Source: Aselliscus stoliczkanus (Eukaryota; Chordata; Mammalia; Chiroptera; Hipposideridae). Taken from it: a stretch of 64,000 nt of DNA. Positions 11,142 through 22,699 of this stretch are shown piece by piece; position 1 is the first letter of the stretch, and each line of letters starts with the position of its first letter. The DNA lies in contig CM066728.1 in assembly GCA_033961575.1 (NCBI GenBank), positions 108,518,852 to 108,582,851 on the forward strand. The letters are read 5' to 3'. The translations under genes and the position numbers were made by a program. The notes beneath the pieces were generated by a model. It did not search any database, had not been told where the DNA came from, and saw only the letters and a program-made list of their open reading frames with translations.

Positions 11142-11605
11142 TTTTTTTTTTTTTAAGATTTTATTGGGGAATTGGGGAAGGAGAACAGTGTTGGGGAATC
11201 GGGGAAGGGGAACAGACAAGTTGCTGTCTTTTTGTTCTTCAGTCTAGTTGCGGAGGACGTTGCTTCACTGGCCCATGTTGGTATCGTCATTGCGCTCTTC
11301 CCGGATGAGGCAGATTGGTCGCCGGCCTCTGGATGGTCGCTCACCGCGGCTATTGGCAGCTCATGCTGACTGCCAGCCACTCATGCTGGCTGCCGGCCAC
11401 TCACTGTAGCCTATGGCAGCCCACTGCAGCAGGGGCTGCAGCCTACACCATCGCTGGGGCTCGCACAGCCCAGCTCCAGGAGGAGCTGTTGTTCACTATC
11501 TTAGCTGTAGAGGGCAGCGTCACTGGCCGTCATATGTGGGGTCCGAACCGGGGCCGCTGGCATCCCCAAACCAGCTCTTAACCAATGCGCCACTCGGGCG
11601 GCCCA
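11142..11605 (-). repeat. Composite 464-bp SINE-headed retroposon
   Basis: In minus orientation it begins at 11605 with the same GGCCG tRNA-like head and 'agtgacgctgccctc' segment as the short SINEs (11508-11605). It then continues for about 350 bases of unrelated GC-rich body before a poly-A tail (plus-strand T run 11142-11154). The body has two 20-bp tandem units (11361-11380, 11381-11400) that differ at two sites. It also has two imperfect 27-bp units (11166-11192, 11193-11219) rich in GGGGAA. An 8-bp duplication, aacgtgtt, flanks the whole unit at 11134-11141 and 11606-11613, so it moved as a single element. No reverse transcriptase is encoded, so it must depend on L1-type machinery (inference). 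Confidence 0.82.
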
Positions 11606-11613
11606 AACGTGTT

Positions 11614-12237
11614 ATTTTTAATTGTGCAAAGTCCTATAAATGCGAAGATGGGAAATCATGAAAAAGATTATCTAGGGTGGAGTGCAGTGAGGGACTGATT
11701 TTGACTAAGGGTCAAGGACAGCCCTCTGTGAAGGTAAGGAGGCTGGCATGATGGGTGAACGTGAGGCAGGTAAGGGCGGGGGCAGTCTTGGGAGGGGGCA
11801 ACACGTGCCAACATCCTCGGATAAGACAAGGGGCCACCATGTCTGGGTGTCAGAGAGCAAAGGGGAGGAATGTCAGGAATTGTGGACCAAGAGAGGTCTG
11901 GGCCTGGTCACCTGGGACCTCGAAGGGCATGTGAGGGACTATCCGTTGCAACCCACATGCAGTGGGACCCATGGAGGGCTCTCAACAGGAGAATGACAGG
12001 ACCCAGACAAGACATGAAAAGGTCACTCAGACTGCTGTGCCCTGAGCACCCAGGAGGGGAGCAGGTGGGTCAGCCAGGACAGCATCCAGCCACCATGTGT
12101 GAGGGGGGGAGGGGGCAACTCACTCCTGGGAAGACGGTGAGGGGTGGGGCGCCAGCATGCTGGCCGCTTAGATGTGGCAAGGGGACACCAGACGCAGAGA
12201 GAGAGAAGGAGCTAGGTGGAGTCAGCATGTCTCCTGC
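11614..12237. other. GC-moderate intergenic DNA, no gene called
   Basis: It holds overlapping GC-driven open frames, the longest being 187 codons from 11870 to 12433. That frame runs through the adjacent minisatellite and matches no family I know. I treat it as a chance frame. Confidence 0.4.
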
Positions 12238-12296
12238 AGGTGGGGTACCAGGTGGGGTACCAGGTGGGGTACCAGGTGGGGTACCAGGTGGGTGTG
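12238..12296 (+). repeat. 12-bp minisatellite (aggtggggtacc)n
   Basis: Almost five head-to-tail copies of a 12-base unit containing GGGG and the palindrome GGTACC. Because 12 is a multiple of 3, each frame reads a periodic peptide (Gly-Val-Pro-Gly). This explains the long open frames crossing it on both strands. Confidence 0.95.
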
Positions 12297-13366
12297 CTAG
12301 GACAGCAGCCGGCAGCATCTACAGCTCCCAACGTGGGGAAGAAAATGGTATAAGGAGGAGGAAACGGCATGAATCTTTGCTGGATAGAATTTTTGCTGGA
12401 CTAATAACTTTTGAAGATTATTGGCAAGTATGATTTGAAATGCTTTGATAATTCTTTCTTTTTTCTCACAAGAAGAGTAATGTAATTTGAACAATTTCAC
12501 AGCAAAAAAATGAAGGCAAGAAATTGCTTGGGGCTAGGAGAGAACATTGGTTACTATTTCACTCACTATTAAACAGTCAATTTATCTAACCAGTGTATTT
12601 CTCTCATATTAATTCAGTCTAATAAGATTTTGTGATTATATTTCAACTTCAAGATCATTATCATTACTTACCTTTGGAATTTTCTGAAGTTTTCCTGCAT
12701 GTGCCTTTTATAGAAGTATTTCTATTGTCTTCCTTCAATTTAAGTTGCCATAATTATTTTAATTATATCTCAACTCCTATTTTAGATCCTATTTTCTTTT
12801 TTCTCTCATTTGTCTTTATGGGAAGTATGTTATTATTTTACAAGAAATGGCAGTTTTCATAACTTCAATACAATAAAAATAGCATTTTGACCATTTTTCC
12901 AAGGACAGCAGTTATGAAAGAAACTTTACACTGTAGATACGGCAATAAAACCAGATAGAGTTTTCCAATAAAATGCTGCCAACAGAATTTGAAGTTACAG
13001 TACTTTCAGGTTTTGATCGTCACCACATTTCAACTTGTCATCGCCTCTTCGTTATTAATACCCCCTAAAATATTTTTCTTTCCATTTGATCTGCTCTCAT
13101 AATACTCTGTTCTCAGGAGCTGGCAGGGAGGACGTCTGTCCCCTCACCGCGAGCACAGAAGCTGTCTGTCATTCCTCACCCTCTAAGTGATTTTCTCACA
13201 GCAAATATTTCCATAAAGTCCTTTCTTTTCAACTTATGAAGTGATTGACTCTTTTTGTAATGTATCTTTCATTCACCTTCGTGCATGGAAAAGTAAATGA
13301 TGGTTTACACCATTGCATCAATGCAGTGGTGCCCCTGGGTTTGGCGAGTACTAACCAACCATCCTA
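12297..13366. other. Intergenic DNA, nothing assigned
   Basis: AT-rich unique-looking DNA; only short chance frames. Confidence 0.4.
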
Positions 13367-13448
13367 TTGGGTTGTCAGAAAAGTCATGATGCATTTTTGC
13401 CACGAAAAACACAGAAAAAAATATGTCATGACTTTTCCAACAACCCAA
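13367..13448. mobile_element. Palindromic mariner-like MITE, 82 bp
   Basis: The left end TTGGGTTGTCAGAAAAGTCA and the complement of the right end (TTGGGTTGTTGGAAAAGTCA) agree over 23 bases except for two adjacent positions. TA dinucleotides flank the element (13365-13366 and 13449-13450), the target duplication of Tc1/mariner transposons. The interior is also nearly palindromic, so the whole element can fold into one hairpin. It has no transposase and must have been mobilised in trans. Confidence 0.88.
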
Positions 13449-13450
13449 TA

Positions 13451-14488
13451 TTTCCACCAAATCCATAGGAGATAGATTGATAGTGATGATACCAATAATG
13501 TTAGATATTTGCATTAAGTCGTTTCTCTTGAACTTGAAATGAATGTGGCTGAAGTAATAAGTAATGAAGAATCAACATATTCTAGGCAGATATATGGTTT
13601 TCTACCATGTGGTAATCTAATGAACACCCCAAGGGGGTTCTGAGGGAGATCCTTTCCACCTCGCCAGAGCCTCAGCAATTACTTTGAAGGGTCACCAGCC
13701 CCCCGGCCCCCCACATACACACAAATGTTCTCTGGGAAGGGAAGACAGTACAGGTAGTCTTAGCTTCTCTCACATTTTCAGGCTGGACAGAGCCAGCTGT
13801 ACCTTAAATCACCTGGCTTAGGGTCCATGACATCAAAATATTTTATTTTCCTGGAAAACTCCTGTAACTTTGAGGACTGGAAAAATGGGTGCTTTGTGTA
13901 GCCTTGGTTCTACAGATGAGATCAAATTTGCCAGGGAATAAATTTCATTTTGTTTTCCCATAGAGCTATCTCCTTCCACTGTGCTGAACAACACAATTAT
14001 AAGGGAAAAAATCACAGTTACACATCCCCTTTCTATAACTCTTCAAGATTTATAGAAGGCTCATAGTAGTCTCTCATTTTGACTTTGATCCTGACATCAG
14101 CACCATGGGAAAAGGAGTTGGTGGCTCTATGTCACAAATGAGGAAAATAAGAAAAAGTGTGATTCTACCAAGGTTGCAAAGCTCACACGTGACAACAAAC
14201 TCCAGCCAGGCTGCCCAGCTCTCAGTCCTGGTTTTCCTGCCAGTCTCAGCCTCCCAACTGCTGCCACCCGCCGGACGTGCCGTCCCTCCCTGCTAGGAGC
14301 TGCTGCGCCATCTGTGCCCCGAGGGACGGTGTGTCCGTTCCATGGCCTTGGCACCACTCTCTCTTATTTGACTTCATGTTAACCTGGCTGCATGTTTTAA
14401 TAACCCATCAGTGTATTTGCTTATTTGGGTTAATTGTATATTAACTTGTTGTAGACCAACTCTCCCATGAAAAACAAATGGAAAGGTT
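13451..14488. other. Intergenic DNA, nothing assigned
   Basis: No gene or confident repeat. Short chance open frames only. Confidence 0.4.
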
Positions 14489-14576
14489 GGGAAACTTTTT
14501 TTTTTTTTTTTGAGGGCAGTGTCACTGGCCCTCATATGTGGGACCCAAACCGGGCCGCTGGCGGGAAACTTTTTTT
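14489..14576 (-). repeat. 5'-truncated SINE with 14-bp target duplication
   Basis: Only the 3' half of the GGCCGGCC SINE is present (about 14503-14562, minus orientation): poly-A tail, 'agtgacactgccctc' and the B-box region, ending inside the tRNA-like part. A perfect 14-base duplication, gggaaacttttttt, brackets it at 14489-14502 and 14563-14576. This is a 5'-truncated insertion, not a later deletion. Confidence 0.88.
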
Positions 14577-14620
14577 GTAAAGTTTTATTTACTAGTTAGC
14601 AAGACTTATAGAACTAAGAT

Positions 14621-15020
14621 TGCATTAGTTTGTTCCAGCTGCTGTGCCACAGTGCCACAGACGGGGCGGCTTAAACACCAGAAATTTATCTTCTCACATT
14701 TCTGGAGGCTGGACGTCCAAGGACAGGGTGCTGGCAGGGATGGTTCCTCTGAGGCCCCTTTCCTTGGCTTGCAGGTGACTGCTGTCTTGTTGCCTCTACA
14801 CATGGCCACCCTTTTGTGCACATGCACCCCTGGTATCTCGCTGTGTGTCCAGACTTCCTCTTCTCATAAAAACACTAGTCAGATTGGATTGGAGCCCGCC
14901 AACTTCATTCAACCTTAACTACCTGTTTAAAGGCCCTCTCCAAACACAGCCACATGCTGAGGTACTGGGATTAGAACTTGAACTTATGGATGTTTAGGAA
15001 ATACATTTCAGTCCATAACA
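14621..15020 (-). repeat. MLT1-type (MaLR) solitary LTR, minus orientation
   Basis: Read on the plus strand it is the reverse complement of an MLT1 LTR: 'gcattagtttgttccagctg' at one end and 'ttcagtccataaca' at the other. Between them come 'cttaaacaccagaaatttat', 'catttctggaggctgga', 'ccttggcttgcaggtgac', 'ctcataaaaacactagtcag' and 'acagccacatgctgaggtac' in order. It is a solitary fossil LTR. Confidence 0.85.
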
Positions 15021-15029
15021 TAAAAATCT

Positions 15030-15880
15030 ATCATATCTCTATACATTTACAACAAACAATTAGAACATAGATAATTTAAAATATCATTTTCAATAGTACA
15101 AATACTTGGAATTTCTGAAAACAACTATAAAGAATGTTTTCCAAGATTTCTGTACAGAAAACTATATGACAATATTGAGATGAATTTAAGAAGCCAAATA
15201 AATGCAGAGAGGTACCATGTAAATGGATTGGAGTACTTAATACTTTAAAAATGACTATTGCACCCAAATTGATAGATGCAATCTCAATTATAATTCCAGC
15301 AGGTCTTTAAGTAGAAATTTAAATGTTGAAGGTAACAATCCATATGGAAATGCAAATAGCGAAAAATAGCCAAGATAAGGTTGAATAAAAATAACAAAGT
15401 TGGAACAATTTTTATAAAGGTAAATAGACCGTGCAATATTATAGAATCTAAAAAGAGACTCATCTATAAATGGACCTATTACTTGTTCAGTAGTTGGTAC
15501 TGCATAATGTGAGGACAAAGAAATCTTTTGAATAAATCATGATAGGTCAAGTGGATATTTACAGGGAAAAATATATTGGCCTCAACTTCATACCATAAAC
15601 AAAAATCAACTCTAAGTGGATTCTGAATCTCAGTGACAAAAGAACAATAAAGATTCTGGAGAGTAATTTATGAGAATATCTTTTGACCTTGGGAAAAGGC
15701 AAAATGTTCCTAAATTAAGCACAATAAACATTAACTAGAAAGGAAGATACTGATAAATTAGGTTACATTAAAATTAGGAACTTCTGTTGAGTCTTAGAAA
15801 GTAAAAATGTAAGCCAGACTGAAAAACGTGTTTTTAATACATATACACAGCAAAAAATACTGTCTTCATAATTATTTTAA
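15030..15880 (+). repeat. Degenerate LINE-1 ORF2 3' portion
   Basis: Plus-strand A-rich sequence that reads, through many stops and frameshifts, like the late ORF2 region of L1. Examples are 'aaccatggatc'-type Gln/Lys/Asn-rich stretches and segments around 15340-15420 and 15500-15640 such as 'GLNFIP*TKINSK'. Limits are approximate and it has no coding capacity. Confidence 0.6.
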
Positions 15881-16714
15881 AGTCTTAAAAATTAATAAGT
15901 AAAGGACAGATACTCCACAGTGAAAGACTTCAGTCCATGAATTTCCTTAAATCTCCTTGGCACGGGAACCAAATAATCACAAATCAACAAATATGATCTT
16001 TTCTAGTAAAATAAAAAATAGAGGATACTTGGAAGTTACAATAAATCTGACTAGAATTAAAGAGTCATATTTTTATAAAGTTATTCAGCCATGCAGATTA
16101 TTTTTACTATTTTGAACTGTCTCCCCATTCACTATTTTTTTTAATTTGAAATACGTGGATCAAAAGAGACTTTTCCAGCCATTTTTATTCCCAGGCACAA
16201 GTAGAAAGTTGAAATGTATTATTATTAGCTTTTCCTTTTGTTCAATATTTTTGGCTATCTATGATATATTTGTTTGTGAAACCTCTGGGCTTTGTGTCAA
16301 ATTCTACCAGCTTCTTATAAAAATGGTAAATGGGAAAAGCAATAACTGGTAGACAGATAAGCCACATCATATTCAGAGGAGAGTTTCTTCATATTTTCAT
16401 TCATAATCATTACAAAACTTTGTGAATAAAAACATAGTATGTTCTTACAGTAAGTATAGAGATTTTCAGGAGAAAAATCTCCCTAGATTAAAACAAACCA
16501 GAATCAAAGAACATCCCCTTACAATCCATTCAAGTCTCTAAGCTATAACCAACTTGTTTTCCCATTTTCTGTGATGCTATTTCCCCTTCTCCTGAAAGCT
16601 CTGTGTATTTTTGAACAGAAGCTCTTATTTCTAACCTCTCTGGGAGATCAGCCATTGATCTACCTCAGATGTGCATCACCAGTTCTACAAACTTGCCTAC
16701 ATTTCAGCTCATCA
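15881..16714. other. AT-rich intergenic DNA, nothing assigned
   Basis: It may include further L1 decay products; no gene recognised. Confidence 0.35.
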
Positions 16715-16822
16715 TTTTTTTTTTTTTTGAGGGCAGTGTCACTGGCCCTCACATGTGGGACCTGAACCAGGGCTGCTGGCTTCCCAAGCCAGCGCTTAAC
16801 CGCGGCACCACTCGGCCGGCCC
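16715..16822 (-). repeat. tRNA-derived SINE (GGCCGGCC family), minus orientation
   Basis: Full short-form copy with poly-T (poly-A) at the left, 'gagggcagtgtcactggccc', the B-box and A-box complements, and 'cactcggccggcc' at the right. Target duplication tcarctcatcatttt lies on both sides (from about 16704 and from 16823). Confidence 0.92.
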
Positions 16823-18824
16823 TCAACTCATCATTTTTGTTCTTCCCTCCATTAACCAGGAACAGGTGCCCTGGCTTGTTCCCTCATCCCCTCCCCAGGT
16901 GCTCTGGGATGCAGCCAAACTACCTCTCACCTGGGCACCCAGATGGATCAGTTATCTTCTTTCTAGTGTCTATTCAACTTCTTGATCTACTCATCAGCAA
17001 TAAAAATTGGTCAAGAATGTTCTATCTGCAACATCGAAGATCTTCCACCCTCTATCCCTCTCCTTACCCTGTCTCTCTCACTACTCAGATTCCTTTGCCC
17101 CAACCATAAACTTTCATAAAATTTTGCCACTTTTGATCTCTTCAGTTCCTCACCACCTCCCCCAGCTCACTCCTCCACTCACTCACGTCTCTCTAGTCCC
17201 CAAACACGCAGGGCAAACTGTATATGAGGCACCCACTGACCCCCGTGGCTGTATCCAGTGAATGTTTTCATATCTTTCCCTCAAAGCTGACCCTGCTCAT
17301 TTATTCACAGTGTCAATAAACACATGACACCATGTTCTATGCAGCCCTTCATGCCAGGAACAGAGCAAGGGCTGGCACTGGACTGCAAGTCCCTTAAGAA
17401 AGTCAGCCCCCTTATGGAATTGTGCTGTTTGTGACACAGGTGACATGGATTGAATGCCAAGCGAACCTTAAGCCTTTTCAAATATATTGCCAACTATCCC
17501 CCAAAAAAGATATGTTCGTTTATAGTTCCAATAGAAGGGAGCTAGTTTCCACACACCTTTGGCATTATCAGGACTTTATCGTTTCCTTTTGTCTTGAACA
17601 ATATGGTGAATGAGAAATGATGCTGGACCTTTGTCAATATGTGTCCTGGTCCTTTGTACTTCTTCAACTCACATTTCATCCTTTGTCCATTTTTCTATTA
17701 TTTTGTCATCATCTTGTTGGTTTGTAAACTTTTTTTTTTCTCCCAAGTGGTACAGCATTTACTTACAGCAAGAGGAGCAAAAGTGTGCACAACCCATGGG
17801 TCCCCCATGGCCCATGTGTCCACCCCACCACAATGCACACATTCCACTGCATGCTACAGTAGAAGGATCCTAAAACCTCTGTAAAATTGACACGTCTGTG
17901 TGAAAAGAGTTTTGCTAACCAATGGAATGTATCCAGATTATGCACTATTCTTAGTCTATGTCTTGCTCTTGAGTTATACATCCAAAATAGAAAAGTAACT
18001 AAAGGTGCACCAGAAAAATACAGTGTCTTCATTGGTGAAGTATCAGCGCCCTCCTAGACCCAGCTTTTGGCACTGGATAGATTCATAGGGCCGATGAATT
18101 ACGGCCTTACTCAGACTGAAGAAAACCTGGAGTGTTCTACTAGTTCTTTCTAGGGCAGACACTAGATGCTTCTCAGTGATGCTCAGAGACACTGATTTTG
18201 GTCAGTCTTCAAGGCCAGGAGAGTGTGATCTTTACAGGAAAATGCGAGGGGCTTCCCATCTTTGCAACTTGGGTGGATCTGTCACTTTGATGAGTGTCCC
18301 TCTGCTTCCCCTCCTGGGCTCAGTTGGGGGCTATATTGGGTGGTGGGATTGGGGAGCAGAAGGGAGAGCACAGCTGTCTCATCAGTCCCCAGGGTCCATG
18401 AAAATCAGACATGTGCTCTTTCTTTATAATTATGTCCCTAAGTGCTAAAAACACAGTGATGTGCAGAAACCTGGACTGAGGAAGAGAAGGTGTCACTCCT
18501 GTGAGACAGTCGCTCGTGGTTTCCCCGGCTGCCCTTACCCCAGCTCTCTCCACCCGTGGCCTGGAAGATGCCACCGACCCTCCCAGGCTCCCTGCCTCCA
18601 AAGCCCCCTCCCACGCCTTCTGATGGCTCCCTAAACTTTGACTTCGGCGCTATCACTCTCTACACACCCTACAGAATAAGAAGAGTAGGTTTGGAATACC
18701 TAGATCAATACCTGGCAGTGATTCCATGAAGAAAAGATCAGTTTATTTTCCAAACTTTTAAAGATAATATAGTTCAATGACTCCTACTACTCTTGACAAA
18801 TGAAGCTTAAGCATCTTAGCATCC
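16823..18824. other. Intergenic DNA, nothing assigned
   Basis: About 2 kb with several short overlapping open frames. None has a recognisable domain or splice context. No confident repeat was seen. Confidence 0.35.
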
Positions 18825-19065
18825 GCTTTTTAAAAGATCCATAATTGACATATAACATTGTGCAAGTTTAAGGGGTACAGTGTGTTGGCTTGGTGCATCG
18901 ATATAGTGCAATATGGTTACCAGCATAGCGTTAGCGCACACCTCCATCACATCACATAAATATCATTTCGTTAAGATCTAGTCTCTTAGCAACTTAGAGT
19001 GTTTAAACTTAAGAGTTGTTGACTATAATCACTGTACTGTGCATTAGCTCTCCCGGACTTAATTT
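18825..19065. repeat. Old LINE-1 3' end fragment
   Basis: 'ataattgacatataacattg', 'aagtttaaggggtacag', 'acacctccatcacatcacat', 'taagatctagtctcttagca' and 'gactataatcactgtactgt' follow the well-known L1M-type 3' region seen throughout mammalian genomes. The strand was not determined with certainty. Confidence 0.65.
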
Positions 19066-19129
19066 AGCTACGAGTTGCAAGTGTGTGAGCTTAACCTCTC
19101 CCATCGCCCCCAGGCCCCGTTAACAACCA

Positions 19130-19678
19130 ATTTACTCTCTGGTTCCAGGGAGGGGGAGGGGCTAGAGAGTGAATCAGTTCCCAAAAGCCAATTATTGAAT
19201 CACTCCTACCTATGTAATGCAGTCTCCATAAAAACTCAAACGGACCGGTCCAGAGAGCTTCAGGGTTGGTGAACACGCAGAGATTTGGGGAGGCCTGGAA
19301 GCCTCACCCCCTTTTCCTATCTGTGGCCCTGCGCGTCTCTACCCTCTGGCTGCTCCGTTGGTTTTTGTAAAAAACCGATGATCCAGGAAGTGAATGTGTC
19401 TGAGTTCTGTGAGCAAACTAATCGAGCCCAAGGAGGGGATCATTGGAGTCTCCCATCTAGAGCCAGTGCGTCAGAAGCCCAGGGGATGAGCTGGACTGGA
19501 GCCCGGCTTCTGAGGCGCGGGAGGGGCCGTCCTGTGGGATGGAGGAGCCCCCCTTTCCCTGCGGGACCTACACCGTCTCCGAGCAGACAGTGTGAGAATG
19601 GAGTTGAATTGTAGGGCAGGAGGTGTCAGGGAATGGCTTGGAGGTGGCCTGGGAAAACCTCCTGGCTACCCAACAACG
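19130..19678 (+). repeat. Probable endogenous-retrovirus LTR fragment, family not assigned
   Basis: 'cagtctccataaaaactcaa', 'gagagcttcagggttggtga', 'gtgtctgagttctgtgagc' and 'gtgtgagaatggagttgaat' match a common mammalian LTR pattern in order. No gag, pol or env remains. The family name is uncertain. Confidence 0.5.
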
Positions 19679-19831
19679 GAATTGTCTGCGGGAATCTTCA
19701 GATGCTGTTGTAAATGAACTTGTTTTCTTAATTTCCTTTAGATTGTTTATTGTCAGTGTATAGAAATGTAACTGATTTTTGTTTGACTTTGCATCCTGCA
19801 ACACTGCTGAATTTGTGTTTATTAGTTTTAA

Positions 19832-19833
<2 letters not shown>
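19679..19833 (-). repeat. LINE-1 fragment, minus orientation
   Basis: The plus strand carries 'gtatagaaatgtaactgatt', 'tttgactttgcatcctgcaa' and 'cactgctgaatttgtgttta'. These are the reverse complement of a familiar L1 ORF2 segment. It ends exactly where a (GT)n tract begins. Confidence 0.65.
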
Positions 19834-19879
<46 letters not shown>

Positions 19880-19901
19880 TGGTGTGTGTGTGTGTGTGTG
19901 T
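19834..19901 (+). repeat. (GT)n microsatellite with GG interruptions
   Basis: About 68 bases of GT repeat with two 'tggtg' interruptions; alternating purine-pyrimidine. Confidence 0.96.
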
Positions 19902-21522
19902 AATCGTTAGGGCACACTTGCTTTTAAACTGTTGTTTTTAAACTGTTGGTTAATGTAAAGCATGGGGAGCTGATCCTTTTGAACATTTTAACATTGCATG
20001 TTTCACTTCAATAGACCCAAAGATGTGCCACCCAGGTCCCCCTTCAATTGAGCACATGCTGCCCAGAGACAAAGGCCCTCTGAGGGTTGACAAGGCAGAT
20101 GCCCAGTGCACAGCGGTGCTGTCGTCTGGGCACGCATGTCCAGAGACTGCCCAGAGGTGTGTGAGCCCCGGGCTGAACTGGCAGCACCACTCGAGTTCCC
20201 ACCCAGGTGGGAAGCCTGGTCAAGCGGCCTCACACCTGGACCGCCCCTCTGCCCAGCCTTGCTTCCTCCTCCTCTCCGCACAGGTGAACTTCTTGCACGC
20301 AGATGCTATCTTACTGTCTGCTTCTAGAAAACTCAGTCTGAGACAGCACTGTTTTAAATGGTGATTATTGTTGTATTATTTGTAATTTTTAATTTTTCAG
20401 ATACTTTGAACAAAGTCCATTCAGACAATGACAATAATTGAGAAGCCTACAATCCATTTTTGAAAAACCTTGTCCAAGAGACAATTTCAAGGTAAAAATG
20501 GTATTTCTGTTTTAATTCTTTCGTTCTTATTTTCAGAGGGATGAATAAAGATGACCTTGGGGTCTCCTTTACTTTTCCTTGTGAGTGGATGTCAACCAAA
20601 TACAATTGTTCAAATCCAAGCTCCTCATAGCTCTACTGAAAAGGCTTAAACTTCCTAAAGGGTATTTCATATCTCAAACTGCAGTTTTAAATAAATATAT
20701 TATAAAATTCAAATCAGAAATCATTATTTAAATCGTTTCCTTTCAGATCTCTTCTGTGCTTTAAATTTTTCTTTTGTGCGTTAATATTCCGTCAAGCTTC
20801 AAATCTTTAGCTTTTTTATTTTGCATTTTTTTTTCTGTTCCATGAACAGTGATTGGACCTATGATACCCAGATAAAGGAGAGATATGAAATGCCTCACTT
20901 AGATGTTGTACATTCTACTCCACCACTCTCAGACAATGTGCTCAGAGGATAGGCGGTGAGTGAATAATAAGAAACAGTATCACCTGAGTGATTCTTATGA
21001 TTGTGGCACCATCAGCCATGGCAAGTGCATTTCACTGATGACTTCTAATAGCAAGATTAATATGCAGAATGCCTCATATTCGTATCGACAAACTCATTTA
21101 TTTCTCGTGGAACCTGACGGCCTGGTTCCAACTGCAGAGGAAGGCTGGCAGTTAGGCAATTATTGTCTCCAGTGGCAATTGCCCAAATTTATAATTCAGG
21201 TAAAATTGGCCTCTATTTCATGCTCCAGTGACCAGTGTTCACTGATCCTTGCAATTTTGTAATAACAGGGAAAAATAGAAAGTCATTTGGTCCAGCCATA
21301 AGACAATGAAGAAAACCACTGGGTGCTAGTTCTTCTTAATTTGGGCATTTCTGCAAAATTTCTGGGGAAATTTTAATACCATCCTCCCTCCATTTTTACT
21401 AAAAAAATAATTGAAAAAGAAGAAAAGTGTATTATTCTGACATTTTAGAAGCATTTTCCATAGTTAAACCCTAACATGTTGTGATCGATTATCAGTGGGA
21501 GATAGGCAAGACATGTGCATGT
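19902..21522. other. Intergenic DNA, nothing assigned
   Basis: No recognisable gene. Open frames up to about 113 codons (20023-20364) overlap each other on both strands in a GC-richer patch and look like chance frames. Confidence 0.35.
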
Positions 21523-21531
21523 GTCTGTGTG

Positions 21532-21562
<31 letters not shown>

Positions 21563-21571
21563 CTGTGTGTG
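21523..21571 (+). repeat. (TG)n microsatellite
   Basis: TG dinucleotide repeat with 'catg' and 'ctg' interruptions at its edges. Confidence 0.95.
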
Positions 21572-21689
21572 GGGGAGGGGATTGCCTTTTCTGTTTTGCC
21601 TTTCACACATGCTCATGGTTCCATTTTTGTTGGAATCTTCCATAGTGTTTACTAAGATTCCTGGTATTCTATTTTTTTCCTGGAATATC

Positions 21690-22230
21690 TTAGACTGCAT
21701 ATCAGTTAGGGTTTTCTTCAGCTGCAAGTAACATAAACTTGAAAAATTTAGTTACCTAAATCCTTTTTCCTTCAGATAAATGAAGGTTTGAGATATGCAA
21801 TCCTGGATGGAAAGAGAATCTCCAAACTGTCCCCAGGGAACCAGACTCCTCCTACGTTTCTGCTCAGCCATCCTCAATGGGTGGCTTTCACCCTTATGCT
21901 CTCAGGATGCCTGCTGTACCTCCACGCATCATATCTTCATCCCAGGCAACAAAAATGAGAGAGAGAAAGGGCTAAACAGTGTGCCAGCTATGTCTTTCCC
22001 TTTTTCTTAGAGGAAACAGTGGTTGCTCAAAAGTCTCACCCAAGAAATTTCTGGTTATATCTTATTAGACAGAACTATGTCACATGGTCACCACTAGCTG
22101 AAAGGAAACCTAGGAAATTCGGATTTTTAGCAAGACACATGGCTACCCAAACAAAATGGGGGTTTCCTGAGTAATGGAAGAGTGGTAATAAATATTGGTT
22201 AAACCAATCTGAGTCTTCTACAACTCCCTC
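21690..22230 (+). repeat. Unnamed interspersed-repeat-like segment
   Basis: Begins 'tatcagttagggttttcttc' then 'agctgcaagtaacataaact'. This is a phrase I recognise as the start of a widely dispersed mammalian repeat, but I cannot name the family. The later part, 'gcaagacacatggctaccca', is less certain. Confidence 0.35.
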
Positions 22231-22699
22231 TTTGGTTAGGACACATAATCATTTCTGATGTGATAATTGACACTGGATATGAGCCGAAGATATGTAAGGC
22301 TCATAATATTTACAGTGCTGACAGGAGGGAGATGTGAGGCTGACGAGAACCCCAGGCTCTGGCTGGCTGGTGTGTGGAAGTGCTCACAGGACCATCCCAT
22401 GAGCCCTGGAGAAAGGCACCCTCTTTTCTGCTGGCACTGTGCTCACGGGTTATAACCATGGTACGAGGGTGGGTGGGAGGGCTGCAGGGGGTGAACTGGG
22501 GAAGGGGTGGAGGGTTGCAATGTGGAGGGGGATGGCGTGCGGAAGCCACGCTGAAGGCTCACTCTGCACGGGGCTCAGAAACTGTGTCACTGATCCCCTT
22601 GGCACTCATCTCAGAAGGCCCACTGTCCTGACATCCTGTAGTCAGAACAATGTCCGATTTCTCCACCCCAGGGAGCCAGATAATGACTATTAGAAACAC
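22231..22699. other. Unassigned GC-richer DNA
   Basis: Short overlapping frames only; no domain or repeat recognised. Confidence 0.35.

Noticed and set aside
11870..12433. 187-codon plus-strand frame with Gly-Val-Pro-Gly repeats
   Set aside because: The repeats come from a 12-bp minisatellite; the rest matches nothing and there is an open frame on the other strand too.
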